Assembly (NCBI RefSeq): GCF_001399455.2
Contig: NZ_LLEI02000013.1
Location: forward strand, 1-64,000
Length of the DNA: 64,000 nucleotides
DNA from: Vibrio bivalvicida
GTDB lineage: Bacteria; Pseudomonadota; Gammaproteobacteria; Enterobacterales; Vibrionaceae
Direction: 5' to 3'
Part shown: piece after piece, positions 9,801 through 19,403 of the stretch
Layout: every line of letters begins with the position of its first letter
How positions within the stretch are numbered: position 1 is the first letter of the stretch
The notes under the pieces: generated by a model
What the model saw: the letters and a program-made list of their open reading frames with translations, nothing else
Told to the model about the DNA's origin: nothing
The model's database searches: none
Made by a program: the position numbers and the translations under genes

Positions 9801-10979
9801 ATGACTGACCAAAAATACTCACTTGAAGAAATACGACAGCGTTTAAATGAACTGGATGACCAACTACTCCAGTTGTTATCTGAGCGTCGCCAAATGAGTA
9901 TTGAAGTAGCGAAAAGCAAAGTACAAACCTCTAAACCGGTACGCGATGCCGATCGTGAACAACAACTGTTAGTCAAGCTCATTAATAATGGTCATCAAAA
10001 ATACCAACTTGATGCTCAGTACATCACCAAGTTATTCCATACCATTATTGAAGACTCAGTGCTTCTTCAACAGTCTTACCTGCAAAACTTAGCTAATCCT
10101 GAATTGAGCCGTAAGCCGCTTGCTCGTGTCGCTTTCCTTGGTGCAAAAGGTTCATACTCGCACCTGGCAAGTCGTGAGTACTTTAGCCGTAAGAACACGG
10201 AACTCATCGAGTTAAACTGCGAACACTTTAAGGAAGTGACACATACCGTTGAGTCGGGCCATGCCGATTTTGGTGTGTTACCAATCGAGAATACCAGCTC
10301 GGGCTCGATCAACGAAGTCTACGACCTACTTCAGCACACCACGCTCTATATCGTTGGTGAGCTAACTCTCCCGATTGAGCACTGCTTAGTTGCCACGTCA
10401 GAGCTACGCTTAGAAGAGATCAAGACACTCTATTCACACCCTCAACCCCATGCTCAATGCAGTGAGTTTTTGAGCAAACTTGATGGCGTGAAGCTTGAGT
10501 CTTGCGCAAGCACAGCAGACGCGATGCAGAAAATCAAGCAAATGAATCGCTCTGATGTCGCAGCAATTGGTAATGCATCGAGTGGCAAGCTTTACGGCTT
10601 GCAGCCGATCCAGAGCAATATTGCTAATCAGACAGAAAACCACACTCGCTTTATCGTGGTTGCACGCAAGCCTGTCGAGGTATCAGCGCAAATCCCAGCA
10701 AAGACCACCTTGATTATGTCGACATCACAGCAAGCAGGTTCACTAGTTGAAACGCTATTGGTTCTGCAACGTTATGGTATCAACATGACCAAACTTGAGT
10801 CGCGCCCAATCATGGGCAACCCTTGGGAAGAGATGTTCTATGTAGACCTAGAAGCTCACCTCGACTCACAAGCAATGCAACAAGCGCTTCATGAACTTAC
10901 TAAGATCACAAAACATCTTAAAGTTCTTGGCTGCTATCCAAGTGAAAATGTGAAACCGACGCAAGTAAAACTGCAATAA
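9801..10979 (+). CDS. pheA: Bifunctional chorismate mutase / prephenate dehydratase (P-protein)
   Basis: The P-protein converts chorismate to prephenate and then to phenylpyruvate, the committed step to phenylalanine. It has 392 residues. An N-terminal AroQ-type chorismate mutase (about 1-95; LEEIRQRLNELDDQLLQLLSERR) is followed by prephenate dehydratase (about 107-285; GAKGSYSHLASREYF, ENTSSGSINEVYDLL). A C-terminal ACT domain (about 300-380; the ESRP motif in TKLESRPIMGNPW) gives Phe feedback inhibition. Expression is controlled by the attenuator just upstream. SD AAGGA lies 12 nt before the ATG. No terminator is obvious in the 170 bp downstream. Confidence 0.98.
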   Translation: MTDQKYSLEEIRQRLNELDDQLLQLLSERRQMSIEVAKSKVQTSKPVRDADREQQLLVKLINNGHQKYQLDAQYITKLFHTIIEDSVLLQQSYLQNLANPELSRKPLARVAFLGAKGSYSHLASREYFSRKNTELIELNCEHFKEVTHTVESGHADFGVLPIENTSSGSINEVYDLLQHTTLYIVGELTLPIEHCLVATSELRLEEIKTLYSHPQPHAQCSEFLSKLDGVKLESCASTADAMQKIKQMNRSDVAAIGNASSGKLYGLQPIQSNIANQTENHTRFIVVARKPVEVSAQIPAKTTLIMSTSQQAGSLVETLLVLQRYGINMTKLESRPIMGNPWEEMFYVDLEAHLDSQAMQQALHELTKITKHLKVLGCYPSENVKPTQVKLQ

Positions 10980-11149
10980 ATATATCTACATAGCTCAAAT
11001 AAATACCACTTAGTAGCTGACACAATTTATTAATATTCTTAATATCGCAGGATATTTAGTTGCATATTAGTGTTGTGTCGGCCCTTATTAAACTGACTCT
11101 GATAAGCAGTATATTTCTGATTTATCTTATAAGGTACCTCTTAGTCAGT

Positions 11150-12190
11150 ATGAGAGCTTCGTTCTTATCTTTACTCGCCCTATTCAACTCAACCGTTAGC
11201 GCTCAAGAAACAGGACTGAATATCTACATGTGGGAAGATACACTCTCACCAAATGTTCGTTCCGATTGGGAAAGTACGTCTGGCGCATCACTTACACTCT
11301 CTCACTTTGACAATGATGATGAACGTAGCTTGTTGATGATGAAGAGTATTCAGTTACCCTTTGATGTAGTGGTCTTGGACAATGTCTCGGCACAAATCTA
11401 TGGACGTCTTGGCTCATTTGAAGACTTATCCGAACTAAAAAATCGTTCAAACAACGATCCAAAATGGAATCGAGCATGTGGTCAATATGCTGTGCCTTAT
11501 TTCTGGGGAACGGTTGGGATTGCTTATCGAAAAGATAAAATCAGCCAACCACCGGCAACTTGGCAAGAATTTGTAGATCCTCCCATAGAGCTGTTTGGCA
11601 AGATTGGTATGATCAACGACAGTGTGGAAAGTTTCCTACCCGTCTTATACAGCCTAGGAATTTCACCAGCAACAGAAGACCCTAAACAGCTACAAGCAGC
11701 TTATCCTGCCATGATTAAATTTAGCGAAAAGGTTCTAACTTACGAGTACATTCTGAGCTACGTTCGTAGCCAAGAAAATATCAATCAAATGCAAATGACG
11801 CTGGCCTACAGCGGAGACCAATACTCATTAAACCGCTCGTTCCAACAAGACAAATGGGACTACGTGATACCTGAAGGTGAGCTATTTCTTTGGGTAGACT
11901 GTTTGGCGATCACCAGTCATTCAGAAAAGAAAGAGCAAGCATTTGCCTTTTTAGAGTACCTTATGTCTCCCAAAGTGGCTGCAACAAATGCAATCGATAT
12001 CAAAGCCGCTACTCCGAATTTAAGTGCAACGAAACTATTGCCCGATTGGTACTTAAATGATGCATCATTGTTCCCACCTGCAGAAAGAATTAAAAACGCA
12101 CGCATAGATAGCGAGCTCTCTGCAGAAAATATAAGCCTAAGAGCAAAAATAATTAACCAAATACTTAAACGTCATGAAGCTAAACACTAG
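11150..12190 (+). CDS. nspS: Norspermidine sensor NspS (PotD-like periplasmic binding protein)
   Basis: NspS is a periplasmic polyamine-binding protein of the SBP_bac_8/PotD family. In V. cholerae it does not import but reports norspermidine (activating) and spermidine (repressing) to MbaA and so sets biofilm level. The 346-residue protein has a signal peptide (MRASFLSLLALF...VSA) followed by a binding-protein fold with LNIYMWEDTLSP at the mature N-terminus. The frame opens at a TTG at 11060, but the ATG at 11150 gives a clean signal peptide, so I chose it; the SD is weak either way. It overlaps mbaA by 17 bp, which strongly suggests translational coupling. Assignment rests on family plus the partner gene. 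Confidence 0.88.
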   Translation: MRASFLSLLALFNSTVSAQETGLNIYMWEDTLSPNVRSDWESTSGASLTLSHFDNDDERSLLMMKSIQLPFDVVVLDNVSAQIYGRLGSFEDLSELKNRSNNDPKWNRACGQYAVPYFWGTVGIAYRKDKISQPPATWQEFVDPPIELFGKIGMINDSVESFLPVLYSLGISPATEDPKQLQAAYPAMIKFSEKVLTYEYILSYVRSQENINQMQMTLAYSGDQYSLNRSFQQDKWDYVIPEGELFLWVDCLAITSHSEKKEQAFAFLEYLMSPKVAATNAIDIKAATPNLSATKLLPDWYLNDASLFPPAERIKNARIDSELSAENISLRAKIINQILKRHEAKH

Positions 12191-14519
12191 AGTATTATTA
12201 CTCGTTGCGCCTGTCATTCTGTTGAGTGCTGTTATCTCTAGCTATAGCATCTACTTCAATCAAAAAGACGCACTGATAAAGCGCGAGCAAAGTTATCTTC
12301 AACTCTCAATGGAAAAACTCGCTGGTCACTTTCGTCAATCAATGGCTTTGATCAATAGCTACTCTCTGACTTTAACCAAAAGCGATATTATCCGTCACTA
12401 CTTTGGCCAGCCAGAGAACCCTTATCGAGAGATGAAATTAATAGACAACCTGCAAACCACCATCGAAAACCTGCAGCCTAGTAAGCAGGATGACATTGCG
12501 GTGGCTATCGTCGACAGTCAGCACAGAGTACGCTTTTATGCTGACAACCAAAACGACCCCTTTTCGGCACTGGATGACAATGTTCGTCAATACGTACAGT
12601 ACACTTATAAAACAACTGGGCAGATGAGCCATACTGGGTTTGCTAAAAGTTATCAGGGTCAAAATATCCTCATACGCTATGATGTTCTAGATGACAGCAC
12701 ACTGGTCTCTCCACTTAGCTATAACAAAGATCAGGTGTTCTTTATTGTTGTTTCTCTCTCGTTGGAGAAGTTTGATCAGCTAAAACATATTCTTGAGTTC
12801 GACAACGACAGCAGTATCTTTTTCTCTGCAACGCCGATTATCAAATCGGGCCTAACGCAATCAGTGGAACTCATGTCAGGCTTATACGCAGTCCTCGATC
12901 CTGCGCAATATCTTACAACACAGAAGCTGGCAAAGATCGAACAGCGGCTCATGTTGTCATTTGGGGCCTCATCTTTAGTGACTGTGCTGATTCTTTTGTT
13001 CTTACTTTACCGCCATGTTATTCAACCGATTACGCACCTTGATCGCCAATTGAGAGAAGTCGAACTGCGTAAACGCGCCAATATTGAAAAACTTGAAAGC
13101 GACCATGAAATTGGCCGTTTGTCAGTGCGTTTCTATGACATGTATAAAGAACTCAACTCTAGCTATCAAAAAACCAAAGCGATGGCCGAAAATGACCACC
13201 TAACCCAGCTTGCTAATCGCTACCAGTTTCAGATCTACGTTGAGCGTACCTTGGCCAATAAATTTAACTACAGCCACGCTTGGATTTTGTATATCGACCT
13301 AGATAATTTCAAGTATGTGAATGACAAATATGGTCATCACGTCGGTGACTCTTTACTGGTTAACTTTGCCGAACACATCAAAACACTCAGCTTAGAAAGC
13401 GAGTTTAAATATGGAATAAAATCACTGGCTTCTAGATTGTCTGGCGATGAGTTCGCCATCTTTATTGCCACAAATAAGGCAGGTACTTTCGCCGATGTGT
13501 TAGCTCAGTCCGTATTGGACCCGATTCAGAATCATACCAATGCCTCTATTGGTCGTTTCCCAATTACTGCGAGTATTGGTATCGCCTCTTACCCTGACGA
13601 TGGAGTGGATTTAGCCAAACTGCTCTCTCATGCAGATACCGCCATGTATCAAGCTAAACGAGCTGGCAAAAACCAAATAGCCCATTATTCCAAAGAACTG
13701 GATGAAATTGTTCGTCGACGCACTCAAGTAGAACGTGCTTTACGAAAAGGCGATCTAGAAAATGAGTTTACATTACTCTATCAGCCTTACTATGATCGTG
13801 CAGGTAAGAAGCTCAAAGGGGTTGAAGCGCTACTTCGATGGGACTCGCCTAAATTGGGCAAAGTAACCCCTAGTGAGTTCATTCCAATTTCAGAACAAAT
13901 TGGCCTATTTGGCACCATTGACCGCTGGGTTATTAGACAGGCATTTATTGACTTCCAACAGCTACAAGAATGCTTTGATAGTCCAGTCCAACTATCGATT
14001 AACTTATCGTCTGCAGAGCTAGACTCTTTACAACTTGCGGCGGATATTCAGACATTGATGGATCAGTATCCAATTCAACCACATTTGATCGATTTTGAAA
14101 TTACCGAAACTTTCGCCTCAGACTCACAAAGTTATCAACTCCTTCATGAACTGGCTCAAATGGGCTTTAAATTAACCATTGATGATTTTGGGTCTGGCTA
14201 TACCTCTATTACTCAGTTAGTAGAGTATCCTGTACAGAAGATTAAATTTGACCGCGAATTCTTAGAAACCTTGATTAAAACTAATAATCATCAGGTAGTG
14301 AAACCTCTGGTTGACCTTTGCCACTCGCAATCTATGATGGTGACCGCGGAAGGGATTGAATCTGAAGAGATGCATCGCTGGCTTGCAGAGAATAAATGTG
14401 ACTATATGCAGGGTTATCATTTATCTCCACCGCTTTCACTTACGCAATTGAGTTTTATCTACACAGACCCTAAAGGAAATATCCATGCCGGAGAAGACGG
14501 TTATTGTAGCGTCGCTTAA
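12174..14519 (+). CDS. mbaA: GGDEF-EAL c-di-GMP phosphodiesterase MbaA
   Basis: MbaA is the inner-membrane partner of NspS that degrades c-di-GMP and restrains matrix production. It has 781 residues. An N-terminal TM helix (about 5-28) is followed by a periplasmic sensor region and a second TM near 262-282. A HAMP-like linker leads to a GGDEF domain whose signature is SGDEF near 423, then an EAL domain with EALLRW near 551 and DDFGSGYTS. The G-to-S change in GGDEF suggests weak or no cyclase activity, while the EAL residues look intact. It overlaps nspS at the start and yjjX by 35 bp at the end. It is named by similarity to V. cholerae MbaA and by the nspS linkage. Confidence 0.9.
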   Translation: MKLNTRVLLLVAPVILLSAVISSYSIYFNQKDALIKREQSYLQLSMEKLAGHFRQSMALINSYSLTLTKSDIIRHYFGQPENPYREMKLIDNLQTTIENLQPSKQDDIAVAIVDSQHRVRFYADNQNDPFSALDDNVRQYVQYTYKTTGQMSHTGFAKSYQGQNILIRYDVLDDSTLVSPLSYNKDQVFFIVVSLSLEKFDQLKHILEFDNDSSIFFSATPIIKSGLTQSVELMSGLYAVLDPAQYLTTQKLAKIEQRLMLSFGASSLVTVLILLFLLYRHVIQPITHLDRQLREVELRKRANIEKLESDHEIGRLSVRFYDMYKELNSSYQKTKAMAENDHLTQLANRYQFQIYVERTLANKFNYSHAWILYIDLDNFKYVNDKYGHHVGDSLLVNFAEHIKTLSLESEFKYGIKSLASRLSGDEFAIFIATNKAGTFADVLAQSVLDPIQNHTNASIGRFPITASIGIASYPDDGVDLAKLLSHADTAMYQAKRAGKNQIAHYSKELDEIVRRRTQVERALRKGDLENEFTLLYQPYYDRAGKKLKGVEALLRWDSPKLGKVTPSEFIPISEQIGLFGTIDRWVIRQAFIDFQQLQECFDSPVQLSINLSSAELDSLQLAADIQTLMDQYPIQPHLIDFEITETFASDSQSYQLLHELAQMGFKLTIDDFGSGYTSITQLVEYPVQKIKFDREFLETLIKTNNHQVVKPLVDLCHSQSMMVTAEGIESEEMHRWLAENKCDYMQGYHLSPPLSLTQLSFIYTDPKGNIHAGEDGYCSVA

Positions 14520-15018
14520 TCCCGCTAAGATCAACGCGGTGAAAAGTGCATTTGAAGCCACATTCCCTCTGCAAACATTTCATTTTTCTGGAGTGAGTGT
14601 CGACAGTGGGGTCGCTGATCAGCCGATGACGAATGAAGAGACTCATGCAGGCGCGCTCAACCGCGTCGCTAACGCAAAAGCAGAGCACCCAAATGCAGAC
14701 TACTATGTAGGCTTAGAGGCTGGCATTGAAGGCACTGTCACCTTCGCTTGGATGGTCATTGAATCACAAACCCAACGTGGTGAATCTCGTTCGGCAAGTC
14801 TAATGTTGCCACCAGTAGTCATCGACAAGCTTCAGCACGCTAATGAACTTGGAGATGTCATGGACGAAGTCTTCGGTACAGAGAATATCAAACAGAAAGG
14901 TGGCGCAATAAGTTTGCTCACTCACGATTTGCTCACCCGCAGCTCAGTCTACCATCAAGCGTTAATACTGGCCTTGATTCCGTTTGCCAACCCTGAGCAT
15001 TTCCCTGCGAATCTATAG
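14485..15018 (+). CDS. yjjX: Inosine/xanthosine triphosphatase YjjX
   Basis: YjjX hydrolyses non-canonical purine nucleotides (ITP, XTP), a house-cleaning role linked to stress. The 177-residue sequence shows the family N-terminus VIVASLNPAKINAVKSAFE and the conserved YYVGLEAGIEG and KQKGGAISLLT segments. It starts inside the end of mbaA (35-bp overlap) with AAGGAAA upstream of the ATG, so it is the third gene of the nspS-mbaA unit. It converges with trpR. E. coli also has slt-trpR next to yjjX. Confidence 0.94.
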   Translation: MPEKTVIVASLNPAKINAVKSAFEATFPLQTFHFSGVSVDSGVADQPMTNEETHAGALNRVANAKAEHPNADYYVGLEAGIEGTVTFAWMVIESQTQRGESRSASLMLPPVVIDKLQHANELGDVMDEVFGTENIKQKGGAISLLTHDLLTRSSVYHQALILALIPFANPEHFPANL

Positions 15019-15022
15019 AAAG

Positions 15023-15052
15023 AAATAAGGATGCCTCAGCATCCTTATTTTG
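15023..15052. terminator. Bidirectional terminator between yjjX and trpR
   Basis: The hairpin AAATAAGGATGC / GCATCCTTATTT with a CTCA loop is flanked by A and T tracts on both sides. The trpR stop codon (15045-15047) is inside the stem, so one structure serves both convergent genes. Confidence 0.85.
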
Positions 15053-15341
15053 TTTCTAGTAGAGAGGCAATTTGTTGTTTTTCACCTTCACTTTTTGACT
15101 TAAGCTCATTTGAGCCGCGAGTGATGGTTGCAATACCAACACCTAGCATTTGGCTAATCTGTCTTTGCGACAACTCACCTTTTAGCAATTCACGAAAAAT
15201 ATTGACTCGTGCCACAAGCGCTTCACGCTCATCTGGTGTCAATAACATGGTCAGCAGCATCTGGTGTTGCTGCGACTCTGTACTATGTTCAATCAGGTCT
15301 AAGATCTGTTGCCACTCTTTATACTCAGGTTCCAAAGACAT
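15045..15341 (-). CDS. trpR: Trp operon repressor TrpR
   Basis: This is the tryptophan-binding homodimeric repressor, 98 residues, all-helical TrpR family. The helix-turn-helix GELSQRQISQMLGVGIATITRGSNEL is present near 60-85, as are LTPDEREALVARV and the conserved MLTMLLTPDE segment. It lies 14 bp downstream of slt on the same strand, so it is probably cotranscribed with it. No trp operator was recognised in the short upstream region, so autoregulation cannot be argued from this sequence. Confidence 0.96.
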   Translation of the reverse strand: MSLEPEYKEWQQILDLIEHSTESQQHQMLLTMLLTPDEREALVARVNIFRELLKGELSQRQISQMLGVGIATITRGSNELKSKSEGEKQQIASLLETK

Positions 15342-15355
15342 CTATTCGGTGCTCG

Positions 15356-17311
15356 CTAATATTTCGCGTTCAGCTCATGCGGATTTAAGAAGGCTCCATC
15401 AACACCGAGTACCTCACGATAATAGGTTTCAAACATCAGAATGTTTTGTACATATCCGCGAGTTTCTTTAAACGGAATTGCCTCGATAAACGCATAAGCA
15501 TCTAGTTTTCCTTGCGTTCTTTCACGCCAAGTTTTCACTCGATGAGGTCCTGCATTATACGCAGCTAACGCGAAAATTCGATTGTTATCGTAGCGTTTGA
15601 GTAAGCCGTCGAGATAGTGACTGCCTATCTCAATGTTCTTACCTACTTGGTAAAGGTCTTTGTACCCTTGATAATCAATCTTATATTTTTTCGCGGTATA
15701 CTTCGCCGTCGATGGCATGATTTGCATAATTCCGCGCGCGCCAACTGGCGATCTCGCTTCAATATCGAGTGCGCTTTCTTGCCTAGCGAGAGACATTAAG
15801 GTTATCGGATCTATGCTGTGTTTATCTCCGTAGAAGTTAAACCACCAGCGATGGGCCACTGGGAAACGAACAGCTAAGTTATCCCACATTTTTGCCTGAA
15901 TACTCGCGGCCACCGTCAAGTGATGCCAGCCTTTAAATGAAGCAAATGCTGCTAGCATCTCTTTTTGTGACTTTTCCGCTCGCTGCAACAACCAACGCCA
16001 TTCACTTTTCGCTGCGGCGATTTTGTCGCGGTCGATTAACTCTTCGATACGTAACAACTCTACACGATACTGTTTAATCATGTCTTGGTTGAGCGCAATT
16101 ACTGAAGTTGGATATTCGATAGAACGCTTAAGTTCTTTTGCAGCAGCAACACTATAGAAGTTGCGTTGACCGATAAGGGATTCCATCCGTTTCTGACCTG
16201 ATTGGCGGTCGCCTTGTGCGATTTCACTGCGTCCAAGCCAGTACTGCCAACGTAAGCTTGTTTGCTTATCTTGCGGCAGCTCTGCAATCCAAAGTTCAAC
16301 CCCTTGCCAATCCGCATATTGAATCGCAAGACGCACTCGGCGCTCGATCAACGGCACACTAGAAGAGGTGGAAATTTTCTTATCTCGCCACTTAGCCAAC
16401 GCCCCTGAATCCGTATTAATCAAACGAAACGAAACATAATCAGCAAGATGCTGCGCCGTGGCTTTGTCGAAGTGCTGGCCCTTAACCACCCCATCGAACT
16501 GTTTCTGGGCCATTTCCACATTTTTGCGTGCCAGCTTCTTAAAAGCGAGCTTGGTTTGGGTTTGGTAAAACTCAGTGACTTTATGTTTCTTGGCAAACGC
16601 CTGAACCGATTCGGGCTTACTAAACAGTGCTTTCATTTCATCGGCTTGTCGTTTTGCGCTCGACGAATTGAGCTGCTTCTTTAGGTAATTCATCAAGCTG
16701 CCATTTCTTGCCTCAAACGCCAATAACATTCGCTCAAGCACTAGCTGGTCTGTTTTAAGCCCCGCGTTATCCCAAGCTTCAAATAGTGGGTCACAAGCAT
16801 CAGCAATACTGTGCCCTGATAACCACAGTTTTTTAGCCCCAGCAAATGCTACTTTTTTGTCACCCGCTTTAGCATGAGCATTGTAGAAGTAACATTGATA
16901 GGTTTCTCCTCTTGGCTCCTCGGTTTGGAACTTCAATAGCGTCTGCCATTTGCCTTTCCTTGCCAACGCATCGATATACGGCGCTCGCATTCGATTTGAG
17001 AAAGGGAAAGAGCGATGCCCTGCAATAAATTGATCCACTTCACTAGGTGTTCGGTCACCAATATCGACCAGAAAACTACGGTAGTCGATATAAGGCGTGA
17101 GAGGATAATCCGCGATTTTAGGTCTTAGTTTTTTATACTGAGAGACTTGTTTTTCATCAAGCAATGACTGAGCTTGATCGTATAAGTCTCGCTGTTGTTG
17201 GAGTTCAAAAGCCACGGCTGATGTGGCAAAACTTGCGCTGCAAACCATCGAAGAAACAAACAAAATCGATGAAGGAATACGATGCAGCGACTTGAGAAAA
17301 GTCAGCGTCAT
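15356..17311 (-). CDS. slt: Soluble lytic murein transglycosylase Slt70
   Basis: Slt cleaves the MurNAc-GlcNAc bond of peptidoglycan in the periplasm, leaving 1,6-anhydroMurNAc ends. The 651-residue protein has a signal peptide (about 1-34, ending TSAVA). A long alpha-superhelical U/L domain (about 40-470) is followed by the C-terminal SLT domain, with MSLARQESALD near 510, RGIMQIMPSTA and LAAYNAGPHRV. Its anhydro products feed the nagZ/anmK/murQ recycling route encoded about 10 kb to the right. It is divergent from ettA, with a 258-bp gap that should hold both promoters. Confidence 0.96.
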   Translation of the reverse strand: MTLTFLKSLHRIPSSILFVSSMVCSASFATSAVAFELQQQRDLYDQAQSLLDEKQVSQYKKLRPKIADYPLTPYIDYRSFLVDIGDRTPSEVDQFIAGHRSFPFSNRMRAPYIDALARKGKWQTLLKFQTEEPRGETYQCYFYNAHAKAGDKKVAFAGAKKLWLSGHSIADACDPLFEAWDNAGLKTDQLVLERMLLAFEARNGSLMNYLKKQLNSSSAKRQADEMKALFSKPESVQAFAKKHKVTEFYQTQTKLAFKKLARKNVEMAQKQFDGVVKGQHFDKATAQHLADYVSFRLINTDSGALAKWRDKKISTSSSVPLIERRVRLAIQYADWQGVELWIAELPQDKQTSLRWQYWLGRSEIAQGDRQSGQKRMESLIGQRNFYSVAAAKELKRSIEYPTSVIALNQDMIKQYRVELLRIEELIDRDKIAAAKSEWRWLLQRAEKSQKEMLAAFASFKGWHHLTVAASIQAKMWDNLAVRFPVAHRWWFNFYGDKHSIDPITLMSLARQESALDIEARSPVGARGIMQIMPSTAKYTAKKYKIDYQGYKDLYQVGKNIEIGSHYLDGLLKRYDNNRIFALAAYNAGPHRVKTWRERTQGKLDAYAFIEAIPFKETRGYVQNILMFETYYREVLGVDGAFLNPHELNAKY

Positions 17312-17569
17312 AAGAGTCTCATCCTGAGATTAGAAATCTTTGGTGTTCCTTATTTATGCTTATTGTAATCAGCGCTGTAAAGGGTGTAGATGTAAATAAT
17401 AATAAATTCACACAACTGTGACATTCAGCTTGCTTTGGGCAAACTGTTGATTAGTAATTCATCAGCAAAGTATCTCTATTTAAGAGACTCACTTTCTCTG
17501 GTAACAAACTGAGCTCGGTTAGTATAAAATAACCTTTTACGTGAATTGACTATTTAGGAACGATCGGCA

Positions 17570-19237
17570 ATGGCTGAATACGTATATACCATGTCGCGAG
17601 TGAGCAAAATTGTGCCACCAAAGCGACAAATTCTTAAAGACATCTCTCTAAGCTTCTTCCCTGGCGCAAAAATCGGTGTTTTGGGTCTCAATGGTGCAGG
17701 TAAATCCACCCTGCTACGCATCATGGCTGGTATTGATACTGATATCGATGGTGAAGCTCGTCCGCAACCAGGCCTTAATGTCGGTTACCTACCGCAGGAA
17801 CCAGTGCTGGACGAATCTAAAACGGTGCGTGAAATCGTTGAAGAAGCAGTATCCGATGTTGCAGGTGCGATGAAGCGTCTTGACGAAGTATACGCTGCTT
17901 ACGCAGAACCAGATGCTGACTTCGATGCGCTAGCAAAAGAGCAAGGTGAACTTGAAGCACTAATTCAAGCGAAAGAGGGTCACAACTTAGAGAATGCTCT
18001 AGAGCGTGCTGCTGATGCACTTCGCCTTCCTGAATGGGATCAGAAGATTGAGCACCTATCTGGTGGTGAACGTCGCCGTGTCGCTATCTGTCGCCTACTT
18101 CTTTCAAAGCCAGACATGCTGCTACTCGACGAACCAACCAACCACCTGGATGCAGAATCGGTTGCATGGCTAGAACGTTTCCTAGTGGACTACACAGGTA
18201 CTGTTGTGGCAATCACCCACGACCGTTACTTCTTAGATAATGCAGCTGGCTGGATTCTTGAACTTGACCGTGGTGAAGGTATTCCATGGCAAGGTAACTA
18301 CACTTCTTGGCTCGAGCAGAAAGATGCGCGTCTGCAGCAAGAGGCATCTCAAGAGAAAGCACGTCAGAAAACGATTGAGAAAGAACTTGAATGGGTTCGT
18401 CAAAACCCTAAAGGTCGTCAGTCTAAATCTAAAGCACGTATGGCTCGCTTTGAAGAACTGCAAAGCGGCGATCGCCAGAAACGTAACGAAACCAACGAGC
18501 TGTTCATTCCACCAGGTGAGCGTCTAGGTGATAAGGTTGTCGAAGTAAATAACCTAACGAAATCGTTTGACGGCCGCGTACTGATTGATGATCTATCATT
18601 CAGCATGCCTAAAGGCGCTATCGTCGGTATCATCGGTGCCAACGGTGCAGGTAAGTCGACCCTATTTAAGATGTTAAGTGGAACAGAGCAACCTGATTCT
18701 GGCTCTATCGAGATGGGTGACACGGTGAAACTGGCGTCTGTCGATCAGTTCCGTGACTCTATGGATGATTCGAAAACCGTTTACCAAGAAATCTCTGAAG
18801 GTGCAGATATCATCAAGATCAACAACTTTGAGATCCCAGCTCGTGCCTACTGTTCGCGCTTTAACTTCAAAGGCTCAGATCAACAGAAAGTGATCGGTGA
18901 GTTGTCTGGTGGTGAGCGTAACCGTGTTCACCTTGCTAAGCTGCTAAAAGCGGGTGGTAATGTATTGCTACTCGATGAACCGACCAACGACCTAGACGTT
19001 GAAACACTACGAGCTCTAGAAGAAGCACTACTTGAGTTCCCTGGCTGTGCCATGGTTATCTCGCATGACCGTTGGTTCCTAGACCGTGTTGCAACACACA
19101 TCATCGACTACCGCGATGAAGGTCAAGTTAACTTCTACGAAGGTAACTATACTGAATACATGGAGTGGCTGAAGAAGACTCTCGGCCCAGAGGCTGCGGA
19201 ACCGCATCGCATCAAATACAAACGTATTGCTAAGTAA
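17570..19237 (+). CDS. ettA: Energy-dependent translational throttle protein EttA (ABC-F)
   Basis: EttA is an ABC-F ATPase that binds the ribosomal E site and gates the first elongation cycle according to ATP/ADP ratio. It has 555 residues and two ABC domains without TM segments. Walker A motifs are GLNGAGKST (about 39-47) and GANGAGKST (about 355-363). Signature motifs are LSGGERRRVA and LSGGERNRVH. A charged linker (the P-site tRNA-interaction motif region) lies near 240-300. AGGA lies 8 nt before the ATG. A TATAAA-type -10 is visible at about 17525. E. coli also has ettA divergent from slt. Confidence 0.97.
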   Translation: MAEYVYTMSRVSKIVPPKRQILKDISLSFFPGAKIGVLGLNGAGKSTLLRIMAGIDTDIDGEARPQPGLNVGYLPQEPVLDESKTVREIVEEAVSDVAGAMKRLDEVYAAYAEPDADFDALAKEQGELEALIQAKEGHNLENALERAADALRLPEWDQKIEHLSGGERRRVAICRLLLSKPDMLLLDEPTNHLDAESVAWLERFLVDYTGTVVAITHDRYFLDNAAGWILELDRGEGIPWQGNYTSWLEQKDARLQQEASQEKARQKTIEKELEWVRQNPKGRQSKSKARMARFEELQSGDRQKRNETNELFIPPGERLGDKVVEVNNLTKSFDGRVLIDDLSFSMPKGAIVGIIGANGAGKSTLFKMLSGTEQPDSGSIEMGDTVKLASVDQFRDSMDDSKTVYQEISEGADIIKINNFEIPARAYCSRFNFKGSDQQKVIGELSGGERNRVHLAKLLKAGGNVLLLDEPTNDLDVETLRALEEALLEFPGCAMVISHDRWFLDRVATHIIDYRDEGQVNFYEGNYTEYMEWLKKTLGPEAAEPHRIKYKRIAK

Positions 19238-19256
19238 ATACGCTTGAAATTTGTGC

Positions 19257-19284
19257 AAAGGCCGCTAGTATTAGCGGCCTTTAT
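19257..19284 (+). terminator. ettA terminator
   Basis: The hairpin AAAGGCCGCTA / TAGCGGCCTTT with a short GTAT loop is followed by T-rich sequence, 20 bp after the ettA stop. Confidence 0.88.
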
Positions 19285-19403
19285 TATATAGCTCACAATA
19301 CAGATAATTTCTGGTATTGATTAAAGCGAAGAATGCGAACAGCCGCGCATAGTAGCCACTTTTGTTTTGTTACTCTTATGAGTTGAAATATAGAGAGAAG
19401 ATT

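Noticed and set aside
15031..15471. 146-residue ORF opposite trpR and the end of slt
   Set aside because: It is antisense to two well-identified genes and has no recognisable motif.
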